Shown here: positions 1 to 12,100 of the stretch, piece after piece | Layout: the number at the start of each line of letters is the position of its first letter | Position numbering within the stretch: the stretch's first letter is position 1 | DNA from: Eremophila alpestris peregrina | Taxonomy: Eukaryota > Chordata > Aves > Passeriformes > Alaudidae | Reading direction: 5' to 3' | DNA length: 64,000 nucleotides | NCBI GenBank assembly: GCA_009792885.1 | Contig: WMCF01000056.1 | Span: 539,760-603,759 of the forward strand | Translations under genes and position numbers: made by a program | The notes under the pieces: generated by a model | What the model saw: the letters and a program-made list of their open reading frames with translations, nothing else | What the model was told of the DNA's origin: nothing | Databases searched by the model: none

Positions 1-3000
1 CAAATCAGACCTTCAGCTTTCCAGCCTCTTTGCACTGCTTAAATAGCTCAGAAGAGAAGAGCCAAAAGGCATTGGGGATTTTAATTGACACCTTTTCCTT
101 TATTATTGAAGCCAGGTTTAAATATTGATAAGAGCTGAAATTGATGGCTATTGAAAAGGGATCAGAATTCAAAACCACATCTATCAAGTGACAGAGAAAT
201 CTGGTTTTAATGTCCTTTAGCAAATCTTCTGTATCAGAAACCCTTTTAGCAGGTAATTCCTGCTTCTTAAAAACCCCATCAATTTTGAGATTCTGATACT
301 AAATACAAATAAATTATCAGAAGATAAATAAAGGGTATGAGCTGGCCCATACTCTAGTGTGTAAAAAATCTATGTACAACTGGAAAAGTCATAAAAAGAT
401 ACATAACAAAGACATCCTTATTTCTATTGTTGATCAAAGAATGGTTCATTGTGAAACAGAAGAGGTGTACAGTGTGGCTTTAGCATCCCAGATACTACAT
501 CCCTTAAACTTTATAATCATTCCAGATACTATTTACCTGTAACAAGAAGGGAACTGCAGCCAGAGACCCTTTTAATGGTGGCTAACAAAGGTGTGAACAA
601 TGCTGGGAATGAGTTTGTTTCACAGAAGAGCACTTAGGGGGAGATGGGCAGCAGTTGTCCCTGAGCACTCCTTACAGATTCATCAGAGATGTTTGATGCC
701 TGCTTGTAATGGAGGGAGTTTTAAACTCTGGCCCCAAGGCCAAAAGAAAGCACTTAAGGACATGTCTTGAAGCACCTAAGTAGGCCAAATCTAGATAAAA
801 TCCTAGTGCACACTGCATTTTTTTGAGTGATTCTTACTATAGGCTCTAAATCTCTCATTTCCTTTGAGTAATTTTGTCAAAAAATAAGCAAGATAGAGCA
901 GTTTTGGACTGCAGTATTTCGATGTCAGGACTGTAGTTTTGAATCAGCTGAGTATTTTGCTGTTATATCAGCTTTACTACTTTCACCTGCTGATCTCCAC
1001 TTTTATCTTTCACTTTAATAATTTTTAACTCGATTATTTAGAGGGGAAAAAAATCACCCAATTACATTACTGCAGTTCCTAGGTTTGATAACTGCCCAGG
1101 AAAATGAGTCTTTTCCCCTAATACCTGTATTTTCCCCTTTTTTTCAGAGCCATGAGGGATCATGCCATGTGCAGTTATTGAGGGAGAGCACACACATTCT
1201 CCCTTGGGAGCTGCAGGCAAAAATCTGTATTTTGATGTTGACTGTAGTTTTGAGTCAACTGAATATTTCACTGTCACATCAGCTTTACTACCTTCACCTG
1301 CTGATCTCCACTTTTATCTTTCACTTTAATAATTTTTAACTCGATTATTTAGAGGGGAAAAAAAAAATCACCCAATTACATTATTGCAGTTTCTAGGTTT
1401 GATAACTGCCCAAGAAAACGAGTCTTTTCCCCTAATACCTGTATTTTCCCCTTTTTATAGAGCCATGAGGGATCATGCCATGTGCAGTTATTGAGGGAGA
1501 GCACACACATTCTCCCTTGGGAGCTGCAGGCAAAATCTGCCCTGTCGTTTTTAAATACTGTAAATCTGTAATTTCTTAAGATGATCTATGCAGACAGCTG
1601 CAGCCAAATATATTATTTATGAAGATTCATCAAAGAGACTGTAGCAGTTCACACGAGAAATTATAAATATGCAGGAAATCTGAGATTGTTGGAGTTTATG
1701 TGGACTAAATCCTGTACATTTCAGACCATTTTCCTGACTTTTTCAGCTCCTTTACCTCCCATTTACTACAGGTGGGAGATGAGCAGCCTTTCAGGGCAAC
1801 TCCTGGGACAGACAACAAATTTGACCCTGGAGGGTGTGAAAAAATAAAGCAGGAGGAAGTAGATCAACTTATGAATGATTCATGGAGACAGTGAGCTTGG
1901 AGGAAGTGAGGAGGATGTCTGGGGAAATACAATGCAAAACATGAGAGCTTCCTAACACCAGGGGAAATACAAGAAATAGAAATACAACCTGAAAGGGAGG
2001 AAAAGAAAGGGAACATCGCTAAAAAACTAGCAGAGAGCAAGTCAAAAATGGGGAAAATAAGAGCATTCAAAAACCTACAGATGTAGGTGGAATGTGGAAG
2101 AATATAAAGAATGGATAGGATACACAATGCAATGCATACCAAAGTCAAAAAGGCAATTAAAGCACTGGAGATATTTCCAGAGTTTCATTTCTAGGTGACA
2201 AATATATTCAGTGGTTTTGAAAAGCAAAGTCTTCAGTGGGTAAGGGGAGAATACAGAGCATCAGTTATTGCTAGCAATGTATAGTTCTTGAAAAAAGCCA
2301 TTATTTTAATCAGATCACCAGTGGAAAAAAATGTAATTATCACTGATAAATGAAACAGGTGATGTAGGGGATCCATGTGAGGACAGAGCAGATGCTGGGC
2401 TTTTACTCATAATTGAGCAAATCCATTGTCATTTGTTTGGACATGCAAGTTTCATGCAGGAAAAAGGCAAGGCCAGGGCAGATGGGAGCAATTGAGGGAT
2501 GAATCCCATTGCCTTTAAATCCTCAGAAAATACCCATGCTAAATAAAGGTCCCATCTTTCATGGGAGAGGAAGGAAGAACCAGTGAGCATGTCTAGCATA
2601 TTTATAGCTTAAAACATCCTTTTCTTCCTCCCTTCATAATGGAGTCAGAGCCTGAGAACTGCTACCTTGTGTTTAAGGGGAAGTAGCTGTGGATTATTCT
2701 CTTTGAAAGGGAGTGGGTGGTGTGTTTTGAGGAACAGATTGTATAGATCTGTTCTAAACTGAAAATGGGAAGAAGCCTGAGATAAGTGACTAATGGGGCT
2801 AAAAGTGATAGGGAAAAAAAAAAAAATCAGTCCAATGGGTTTTTTTCTTTTTGAAGCTGTACTGCTGATCCCAGTGCTGTTCCAGTTCCCAGCTCTCAGG
2901 TTCCCTTCCTGGAGTTCTGGTTACTTGTTGCCCCTCTCTGCAGGTATAATTCCTTCCCAGGAGGTTTGTACCAGCCCCAGTGTGCCCAGTCCTGACCCAG

Positions 3001-3900
3001 TGGCTGTCATGAGTTCTTTTATACTGCAGAACTGAAGTTCTCTCTCTCCAGACTTTCAAGAACCACAGGAGAGACAAAGGTGTGACAACAGAAGAAAATC
3101 AGCCTTTTAAGAAAAGAAAAAAAGGAATTAAAAACTAAACATGTACACTTAGAGCAGTCCTTGGGAGGAGGCAGCTCTCCAAGCTCAGATGGTGCGTGCA
3201 GTCCAGCACATTTTCCAAATAAAAGTTCTAAACCAAAAGCAGGCTCACAGATGGTTCTAATGAGCTGGTCTTTGAGATACACTGAGACATGAACAAAAAT
3301 AGTTTAACTCCTAAGGCACTAACATTTCAAGATGAGTTTCAGGCAGAACACTTCAAGAACAATTTTTCTTGCATGTTTAAATTTAATATTTGTAGTCTCA
3401 AAAAACCCCACAGTTTTTCAGGACCTTGCACTTGCCATTATGTGCTTTACAGTACAGATTCACAAAAATGGGAACATTTTTACACAGTGACTGATGCTTC
3501 TTTCTCCAGCATTTTTCAAAGGGTTAATCTTGAACAAATAGTTATTAAAAAGGTAAAGAGTTGCTAGGACAATTTGATTTTTGAAGGAATATAGTATAAT
3601 ACCCTACTAAAAGTATTGCTCATCATTCTAGTAATAGTGTCATCAAATTATACTTATCAAAAAGTATCATATCTTAATAAATGTATCATCAAATCATTAA
3701 AGCTAGTAGCTTTGTGGCACAGCAAGTATTTATTAAATTGTGTTGTTTATATTATTATCTGTTACAAGAGTAGGAATTGATTTATGATCTTTTTATTACA
3801 TTGTTTGAAATGACAGCATTTTAACTTAGACTATCTCAAAACTATGTTCTCTGTGTCACTTGAGTTTTGAGAGACTTCTTATTTCTTTCTCTCCTCTTAG
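1..3900 (+). other. STXBP4: STXBP4 intron (3' part), no exon recognised
   Basis: This is the sequence upstream of the STXBP4 WW exon. It ends in a polypyrimidine tract and an AG acceptor at 3899-3900 (cttcttatttctttctctcc then tcttag). It is AT-rich and interrupted by stops in all frames. No earlier STXBP4 exon (PDZ or coiled-coil part) is recognisable. Apart from the tandem duplication at 914-1538 and short A-runs I see nothing specific. An unrecognised small exon cannot be excluded by eye. Confidence 0.6.
914..1538. repeat. Two-copy tandem duplication, about 312 bp unit
   Basis: Copy 1 spans about 914-1226 and copy 2 about 1227-1538, head to tail. Both run from a gtattt(c/t)gatg start through a shared TTTAACTCGATTATTTAGAG segment to the shared end ctgcaggcaaaa. 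They differ by scattered substitutions and small A-tract indels, roughly 93-95% identity by eye. The unit does not resemble a known transposon to me, and neither copy has a coding frame. It looks like a local segmental tandem duplication inside an intron. Confidence 0.9.
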
Positions 3901-3958
3901 GTCTGCCTTATGGATGGGAAGAAGCTTATACAGCTGATGGAATCAAATATTTTATCAA
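3901..3958 (+). CDS. STXBP4: STXBP4 penultimate coding exon (first half of WW domain)
   Basis: STXBP4 (Synip) binds syntaxin-4. It is known from insulin-regulated GLUT4 vesicle docking and has an N-terminal PDZ domain, coiled coils and a C-terminal WW domain. This 58-nt exon reads LPYGWEEAYTADGIKYFI after one split codon. That is the start of a WW domain, with the LPxGW signature tryptophan and the aromatic pair of the second strand (KYF). It is flanked by a tcttag acceptor (to 3900) and a perfect gtgagt donor at 3959-3964. The last two bases (AA) combine with C at 15966 to make the Asn of KYFIN, so phases agree with the next exon. I recognise the sequence as very close to mammalian STXBP4. 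Earlier exons lie upstream of the window or are not visible. Confidence 0.93.
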
Positions 3959-6949
3959 GTGAGTAGTTCTGGGGAAAATGGGTCAGAATTGAAATAGAAG
4001 CACATCAAACTAAACCCATTTTCAGTCCTAGAATTAATAGGAAAATCTATTGCACATTGCACTGTATGCTGTTGTTTTTTCTAGAATATAGTGAAGATTA
4101 ATTTATATAATAGGGTTTTTTAAATTATTCCTCTAAAAGATTGAAGTATATTGTGAAAAATCTAATTCACCTCCATTGCATATATAAAATGATCTGGTTA
4201 ATAGTAAGTTATTCTAACTGCTGAAATTTCCACAGTGTTTAATTCTTGTAGGTGCCAGAGTTTTGCAGGTGGATTTCTCCTAAAAGAAAGGAAGGGCAGA
4301 AAATAAATTACTTTTATCCCAAACTCTTTCAGAAGTCACATAAATAATACTGAAGTTGATGCATTAACTGGCTAAGAAAAGCAGGGGGTTTTTTTTCCTT
4401 TTTGTTCAGGCACACAGCTCAGTTGTCCTTGCCTCACCCTGTGCTGCCTCGAGCAAGATGTATTAAAGCAGACATGTTTTTTTCTGCAGAGGTTTCCAAA
4501 CACACTGCATATGATACTGCATTCCAGCTTTAATCAAAGGCTGCCTGTTATTTTCAGACAGATGTAGGTTACTACATGAGATTTATACCAGAAAAAAAAT
4601 TGTAGAAAAATAGCTTAGGAAATGAAAGTGAATTAAAAGCCAATTTCCTAGCAATGGAAATAAATACAAGAGCTGCTATTAAAAAGGAGCACTGTTCCCT
4701 TGGGCACTCTGTTCATGCAGGGAGCTATGAGAGGACAGCTGGGAAGTTAAGGAGGATGCTGGACACTTTTCTGGGTAAAACTCTGGGTTTATACCTGTGT
4801 GACTGGAAACTGAGCTTGAAGATTTTATTACCAATAACAGCAAATACAATTTAGAATCAGAACAGAAGAAATGACACATTCTTGAATCATTCCTCCCTGG
4901 GATTTTTTTGGGTTTGTTCCTGTGTTCCTCATACAGATATGGATTTCAGTGACTCAGCAGAAAGCTGGATTTGCTGGGTATGTGCAGACACTTCTTCCTG
5001 AGCTCTGCACTTGGATGCTGAACCACTGCAGATGTGACAAGCAGGTGCTTATTAGCAACAGGAGAATCTCAGCTACTCTAGGTGGTACAAGCCCAATTTG
5101 CAGAAAGCATCAGATGTTCTGCATTTTATCCTGACTTGCTGAATTTACAGATTGGAACTCAGGAGTTCACATGAAAAGGCTTTTTCAGGAATTTTTGCAG
5201 ATCTCTGTTGATGACTCTTTTCATTTGCTCCTGGTGACAGTGCCCAGGTTTTCCATTGCTATTACCTTCTGTAACTTGTCCTTAAAGGTTTTGCCTGTAA
5301 GTCTTTGTGAGGAAGGAAGGCAAGGAAAATTCATCCATTTAATGGCAGAGAAGGGTGTGACCACTGGCTAAAAAGTTCTGAGTGGAGTCACCACACTGAT
5401 GTGGTGTTAGAGTTGTTAAAGCAGCTCATTAGAATGGAATTAACTGAGCATTTCAATAACACGGTAATGAACATTATTTTTAACTATTTCCTTGTTTTGC
5501 TTTCATCACTGTTCCCAAATGCCTTTGCAGAGTGTAAGGCAGGCTGTTTGCATGCCTGGCAATCCACACCTCTTACTACACTGTGTAATGTGGATGAAGT
5601 CAGCTGTCAAAGTTAACTGTTTGGGGCAAGGAGCACAACTTGCACAGTCCCTTGTACCTCACACCAAATGCTGGAGATTTCCAGGTGAAAACAAACATTG
5701 AAAATACCCTTTTTCTAGCAGGAATTTAACTTGAGGGGCCATCTCATCAGCTGATCCTTTCCACTAGGATTTAATCTTAATTGTTTAAATGGGGATTATC
5801 AGAATAGTTGGTACTTCACAGCCCTGGTACTAATGCTGTAACCTTCTTGTTCTCTTTGGCTGTGAATGTCAATCCTTTTATTCTACTTTGGAATCCTTTC
5901 ATTCATTTTTAGCCCAGCCAAAGCCATGCCTTAAGAGTATTTCAACACTCTAGCCCACTTTCCTGTACACAAATATACAATCAAATATTATTTTAATTAG
6001 CAGTTGCCTTCAGTTCCAGCATGCTTTATTGGGCTATCAAGTAGCTGAGTCCATAAATCTATACATTATAAATCTAATGCAGTAAACACCCCTGAAAGGA
6101 ATCTGAAAAGCACATAAGCTTGAGACAGCTTGCTGTGAAATTTCCATAAATATCTCTGAAGGGGTGTAGCAATATGAGGTGCATGAGAAATCAGAGTTTA
6201 AAAGAAGCAAACCAGCTGGCTTGTGTTACACACTAAAGTGAAACCCACTTCTGTGAATAAGTGACATGAATAAAACATTTACATGGGGCTGAGCAGCTCC
6301 CTATGCCTACCAGAGAAAGCTGCATCTTGTCCACAAATCCTCACCTTAGGACAACTTTTGAAATCACCACTTCTATCCAGCAAATCATTTCAGCCTCAGT
6401 GAATTATTTTCATTCAACCAGATTGTCAGGACTAGTCAGTGCAGTGAGAAACCACCCTTAGGACTGCAAAAACTGACCTGAGCCTGGGCTGGGCATGAAG
6501 CTCATTTGTACAGCTTTACCATGCAATACAAAACTGGAATGGAGGCTTCTCTGAGTTACAGTTCAGTGTGCACTAGGAGAAAAGCAAGTTCAACTGTCTT
6601 ACTAAAATAAAATAAATTCATAGTAATGAGAAGGACAAAAATTACAACAGTAGATAGGGATCAGCTTCACTGCAGATATAACTTCTCTCCTGCTAGGCAG
6701 TAAAGGTGAAATTTATGTTTTAAGTTAACTTGTTGTGCTTTAAAATTACAGAGGACAAGCACTGTAGTATTTTTATGTAGCAGTCATTCACACAGGGCAC
6801 CAGATTCATGCCCTGTCAATAGAAACAAAGCACTGGTGCCTATTTCCTTACCAATTTACCTTTGGAATTTCAATCCTTTTTACACTGGCTGGCAATCCCA
6901 TTCCAAGTTCAGTTGTTCTCACAGTGAAGACTGTTTTGTTAATCTAGAC

Positions 6950-7165
6950 AAAATTTCCCCTGAAGCAACCTGTGCTCATTGCTCCTTGTCTGTGCCCAAC
7001 ATCTTCCATGAGTGGGTTAAACAAACCCAATTCCTCCAACATTTCTTCATTTGCTAAGTTCTTCAACCTTCTCATCATCTTGGTGACCCTCCTCTGGATT
7101 CTCCCCCATTTTTCTATTCTCTGTCTTGAACTTGGCAGATCAGTGCATTGAAGGGACCCCATGTA
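6950..7165 (-). mobile_element. Truncated CR1 LINE fragment
   Basis: The stretch around cttctcatcatcttggtgac (from 7068) followed by cctcctctggattctccccc is the reverse complement of the CR1 3' ORF region found throughout bird genomes. Upstream of it, 'aaacaaacccaattcctcca' matches the neighbouring CR1 segment. It is diverged, truncated at both ends and non-coding. The boundaries are approximate. Confidence 0.7.
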
Positions 7166-9120
7166 ATAAGGTAAAAAAGTTCATTAATTAATTTTACTTA
7201 TGAAACGATTGATGAAGGCATTTTTTAAGTGACTGGTTTTCTAATAGGAATTTCTGTCCCAAACAGGCATTTCACCTGTAAGTCCCAGAAGCACAAAGGG
7301 GCTAATGAGCCCTCATAAAGTATCACCTACAGCCAGATGAGTGTGAGAGCACTTCCAGTCAGTTGAGGCATTAGGATGGGAAAAGTTTTGTAAATAGGGG
7401 AAAAACTATCTTACTCACTTCTGGAGTTTTCATGTGGCTGGTTTTGCCTAGGCTTAATTCAGGCATTAAATGAGTTTACAAAGTGTTGTAACCATCACTT
7501 TAGAACAAAACCTCCTTTTTGCTGTGTGCTCCAGCACTAAAATCCAGCACTGCAAACAGTGTCTGTTCATTCTGCCACTGAACTGATCCTTGTGAATTAG
7601 GAATTTCTGGGTTTGATTTTCAAACAGGAGAAGGAGTCTGTGCAGAGCTGCCCTCCCAGGGAGGCACCATATCTGCCAATAAATGCTTTCATCCTGCTAG
7701 TTTAGAGTCACACAGGAACAGCATAAAACCCCATAGCTGGCATAGAATAATTTTTCCCTAAAAAAACCCCATTCTAGTTAATCTCTTCCATCCTCCCACT
7801 GTGTTCACCTTTAACATATGGCAGCTCTGTATCATGAGGCTGGCACCTAAAATTAGGTAGGCCCTTGCTATGCTCCCTCCTACTGCCACCCACTGCTTGC
7901 ATATGTATGTGCTTTGTAAGGACCAGCTGTGAATTTTGCCCCTGTAAACACTGTTTCTCTAGCATTTTAACAAATTCCAAAATACTCCACATTAACAGCT
8001 GTTTTCCTCAAGAACACTTATCTTAAATTTTCACAAAAGACCAGCAGAAGTTCTCAAATGTTTTAAGACTTTTGGGATCTTTTCCCTGAGATGTATTAGG
8101 GCCTGTGATGTTTTCTAAGGCTTCATTTAGGGTTATCTTTCAGTAATTTATGTAAAAATCAGAAGTTTCACATGGAGGCTTTGTGCACTTCAGGTTCCTC
8201 CATTGGAAGGTGGAGAATTTGCTCCAGGTTAAGTAAAAGCTTAAAGTCAATACTTATAAAATACAGATTAATAAAAACCACACGTGATGTGTTCTAGTGG
8301 ATTTTTAAATCTTGCATAACAAATCAGATTCTACTTGGAAAGCAGACACATCACACTTAGATACTGTAAAATTCTATTTTGTTTGGGAAAGAGCACTCAC
8401 AGAAAACTGGGCATTCACAGAAACTGTTTATCATTGTGGCTGAGCTAAGAATAGCAGAGCATGTGTGATAAATGAAGAACTTCTGTAGTATAAACATTGA
8501 TGTTTTACAACACTAGAGTTAAAGGTATCATCATAAAAGGAAATAAATCACAGTTGATTTTACTGCATGGTAACTTGAAAAAGCAGATTTATTCCTTTTC
8601 TAAACATTCTCTGCACATTTCTGCTGCTTTCTAAATGAAGGATGCAACACACTGAGGTGTGTTCAGCTCATTCCTGAATACTCCATCCTGGTTATTTGCA
8701 GGTTATCTCTAGCAAAGGTTGTGGCCCCTGCTAGAAGAAATCAATTAAGTTCAAATCATAGCAGACCTTCTGTAGAAGTAAACTTCTGCATGTTCAGCTT
8801 AATTTTCAGTCAGCTCAGAGCAGCAAACTAAAGCAAACCTGTGATCTGCCATCCTGATTTCAGCATGGCATTGAAATTCCCCTGGACTGAATCCAGTTCC
8901 AGCTCTGCTCCCAGCTCCCTGAAAAGCAGTAGGCAAGTTCCTTGCACCAAAATTAGCAGTTATCAAATCATCATTGTAGGTGTCCCCATCTTAACTCTGA
9001 TGTTTAGTGGGTAGGGATGGGTAATTTGAGGTATGCAGTGCTGGCTCCACTCAGTTCAAAGAGAGCTGCAGTTACTTTGCAGCTCTTAAAATTTTGACCT
9101 TTCCTATTTTACATTTCACA

Positions 9121-9140
9121 CCAAAAAAAAAAAAAAAAGG
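9121..9140. repeat. Poly-A run
   Basis: A near-pure adenine run of about 16 bases lies in the STXBP4 intron. I see no adjacent retroposed gene or LINE body, so it is treated as simple repeat. Confidence 0.8.
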
Positions 9141-12100
9141 GATATTGTTTTTGAAACTATTTCCTTTTACCTGTCATCCTCAAATCCTCCTGAATGAAAA
9201 TAAACAATAGTTATTTAGTCACAGGAAGTGGCAAATATTTCAATAGTACTGGCTGAGCAGTAACCAAGTGCTGTTACTGCTGTTTAATGTACAGGGATCC
9301 AAATCTGTCTCCATCCATCAGCTCAGCATCACTTCACACACCTTCTGATGGAGACATGTGAATCTGGGCAGTCCTGACATGTTTCTCTTGGATTTTTGGA
9401 ATTCAGTTTCTCTGATTCTCACTGAAATAATTTTGCATGACTACAAGGAAAATAATCTCAGATGCAGAACTAGGAGACTTGGCATTGGATTTTTTGATAA
9501 CATGAGCTTGTAATACAAGAATGTTAAGACCTTAAGCTGCTTTTGGTTGGGCAGTCTTTTTTTTTTTTTCCTGAGATGTTGTTTGTTTTTGAATATCAAG
9601 AACCAAAATGGAGAAACATTCTTTCAGTTTCCACAAATACTGCACACTCTGTCCAGCTTCTGGACTGTCACAGAAGGCATCTGTTAAAATTTCTTCTGTG
9701 GGGAGAACACAAAAAAGTGAATTACTTTGCTCCCTGGGTTTTGGGTGGGCTATGGGGAGCAGATCAAAGCACACAGCAAGGTTTTCCAGGGTGTTTCATC
9801 CAGAGCAAAGTCACTGCTCCAGGTTCATGTCAGTTTGGTACACAAGGAGTTTAAACAAAAGTTGAACATGCTCTGATTTATTTGCAAATACACAGCAGTG
9901 GAATTTTGGTGCAGCTCACTCAGAGACAGGACTGTGAGTAACTGCACACATGAAACCAGCACTGCACAGGAACAGCCCTTGGCTGACACTGGGGGAGATG
10001 GATTTCAGGTAGTGCTTTCAAAGAAGTGCCTGTGCTGTCACTCAGAGCTTAGTTCTAATTCAGCCTTGGCTCAGATCTTGCTGTTGTTACTGATTTTATT
10101 TAAGCTCAGGCCATTTGTTTATTGTTGACAATTTTTAATGATGCAGCACACACTGTTTTGGCTGGATAAATCTTCTTCCTAGTGATTACTGCCCTCTGAA
10201 ATGGCTTATAGATTTTTCTGAGTAGACAAGGGTTTAATCAAGGAATAAATAGCAAGACTGTCTTCCGGGGTTTCACTTTATATCCCTCAATCTTTAATTA
10301 ATAGTCAAGCAAAATCTGCAGTCCCTGAAGGAAATACAAGAAACATTTTTGTTGCCTCAGGACACAGCTCCATGAGGTGGCATGTGCTCTTGATCTCATT
10401 GCAGCCAGTCAAATTAAGGTCACTGACATTTTCCAGGACCTGCCCAGCATCTCCTGGGGTACTATTGGGGGTTGTGTGTTCCTTTTGAAAGAGGATACAG
10501 GCTTAAATGAATTTTAACAAAAAGGAAAAAGAAAAAATGAATGCTTCAGTTCCAATAATCTGATGTTGATAAATGCAGTGCAAAAACCCTTCCCAAAGTT
10601 CCTTTAGGATTCTTGTCTGGAAACTGTCATCCTTAGATGCTCTCAGGATGGATTGATGGATTGGATAGATTGTACTTGCTTCAATGTCACTCAGTTGTTT
10701 TATTTTGCTCTAATTGCTAAATTAAAATGCTTTAGTTACAGCTCAGAATAAGTTACTCCTTGCAGATCTTCCCAGCATTTGCTCTTCAAAATAGCAAGAG
10801 TTTTCCAGTGCTTGCAGCATTTAACCCCTGGCCTTTCCAAAGGGGATTCCAGCCACAACAGACACCTGCAGGTGTGTGCTGCCTCCAAGGGCTGAAGAAA
10901 CAAAAAGTCAATACCAAGTTCAAATTCATAAGAGACAACAGCAAAGTGTTAAAAGCTGAGAAATAGTTCAAGTTAAGAGTGCATTCTCAAAATGTGTGAG
11001 GTGCAGGACCAGCAGCTCCAGGTACAATTATAGAGTGATTTAGAAGCTGGTAGAGATTTGAGAGGAACAGAATTAACACATTTTGACCATCCTGCCTACC
11101 AAATCTTGCTGGATTTATCTGAACTCCACAGCCATGTGAGGGAGCCTGGCTGTAACTAAAGGCCAGCTATTGCCATGATCCCAAGGACTGCCTGCAGGAG
11201 CAGCAACTCCCTGGAACTCCTGTACATGCTCCATTGGGACCTGCTCTAATAGGAAAGGGCAATTCTCTCTCACTGCCAGGATGTGAAGGTCCTCAAGAAG
11301 CTGCTGCTCCACTTTTGTGCACGATCTGTGTTTGATTGTGAATTTTCTAATTATAAAACATTTCCAAACGTGCCCAAGGAATTCTGATCATGGCTGAAGA
11401 GAGTTGCTATAAATAAGCATGAGAATAAGAGCTGAGAACCTTCTCTGAGGTGTGGAATTTGGTGGGTTTGAAAGGGAAAAAGGGTCCTTGCAAAGCAAAG
11501 GGCTTTGCAGAGGTTTTGTGCAGAGATAAGGAACAGCTTCATCAAGCATCAATATTCTTCAGCTGAACATTTATTGTATGTTAAAGGGTGAAGTGAAGAT
11601 TGGGAAATCAGAAAGCAAAGGCAGATTAAAAGTTTAGTGAAATTATTACCATGGATCACACGGATTTGGTTTACAGGGTGTGCTCATTAAGGAGGAAAAC
11701 GGGGTTTGTGTTGTTTTACATGAGTAGAGTTTAACTTTCATCCTCCATGCCCCTCAGTTTGGTAAAGAACAGGGCTCATTTGAGGCCAGAATTTGGCTTT
11801 TTAAGTTCAGATACAGCTAAATCCTTTTTGGCCTCTAATGAGTAAGGGTCCCTATTCATTAGGAGAGTTTGACTGAGTGATTGCTTCAGGAGAGGCATCT
11901 CCTCTCCTGAACTGATCTCAAAACTGATGGGTCTTGCCCAAGGTGGCTCCTTGTGCAGCTCAGGAACCCTGATGCAGTTGAAACATTGAGCCAGGTGTTG
12001 TGAATGTCATCCCATGTCAAAAGGGGGAAAAAAAACAACTTTCAAGTTCAGGTTTGTAGCTCAACATCCTGCACTGAGACCCACAGCACTTGTGGCATCT

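Noticed and set aside
8148..8155. TTATGTAA, a PAR bZIP (D-box) site
   Set aside because: A single 8-mer in a 12 kb intron is expected by chance.
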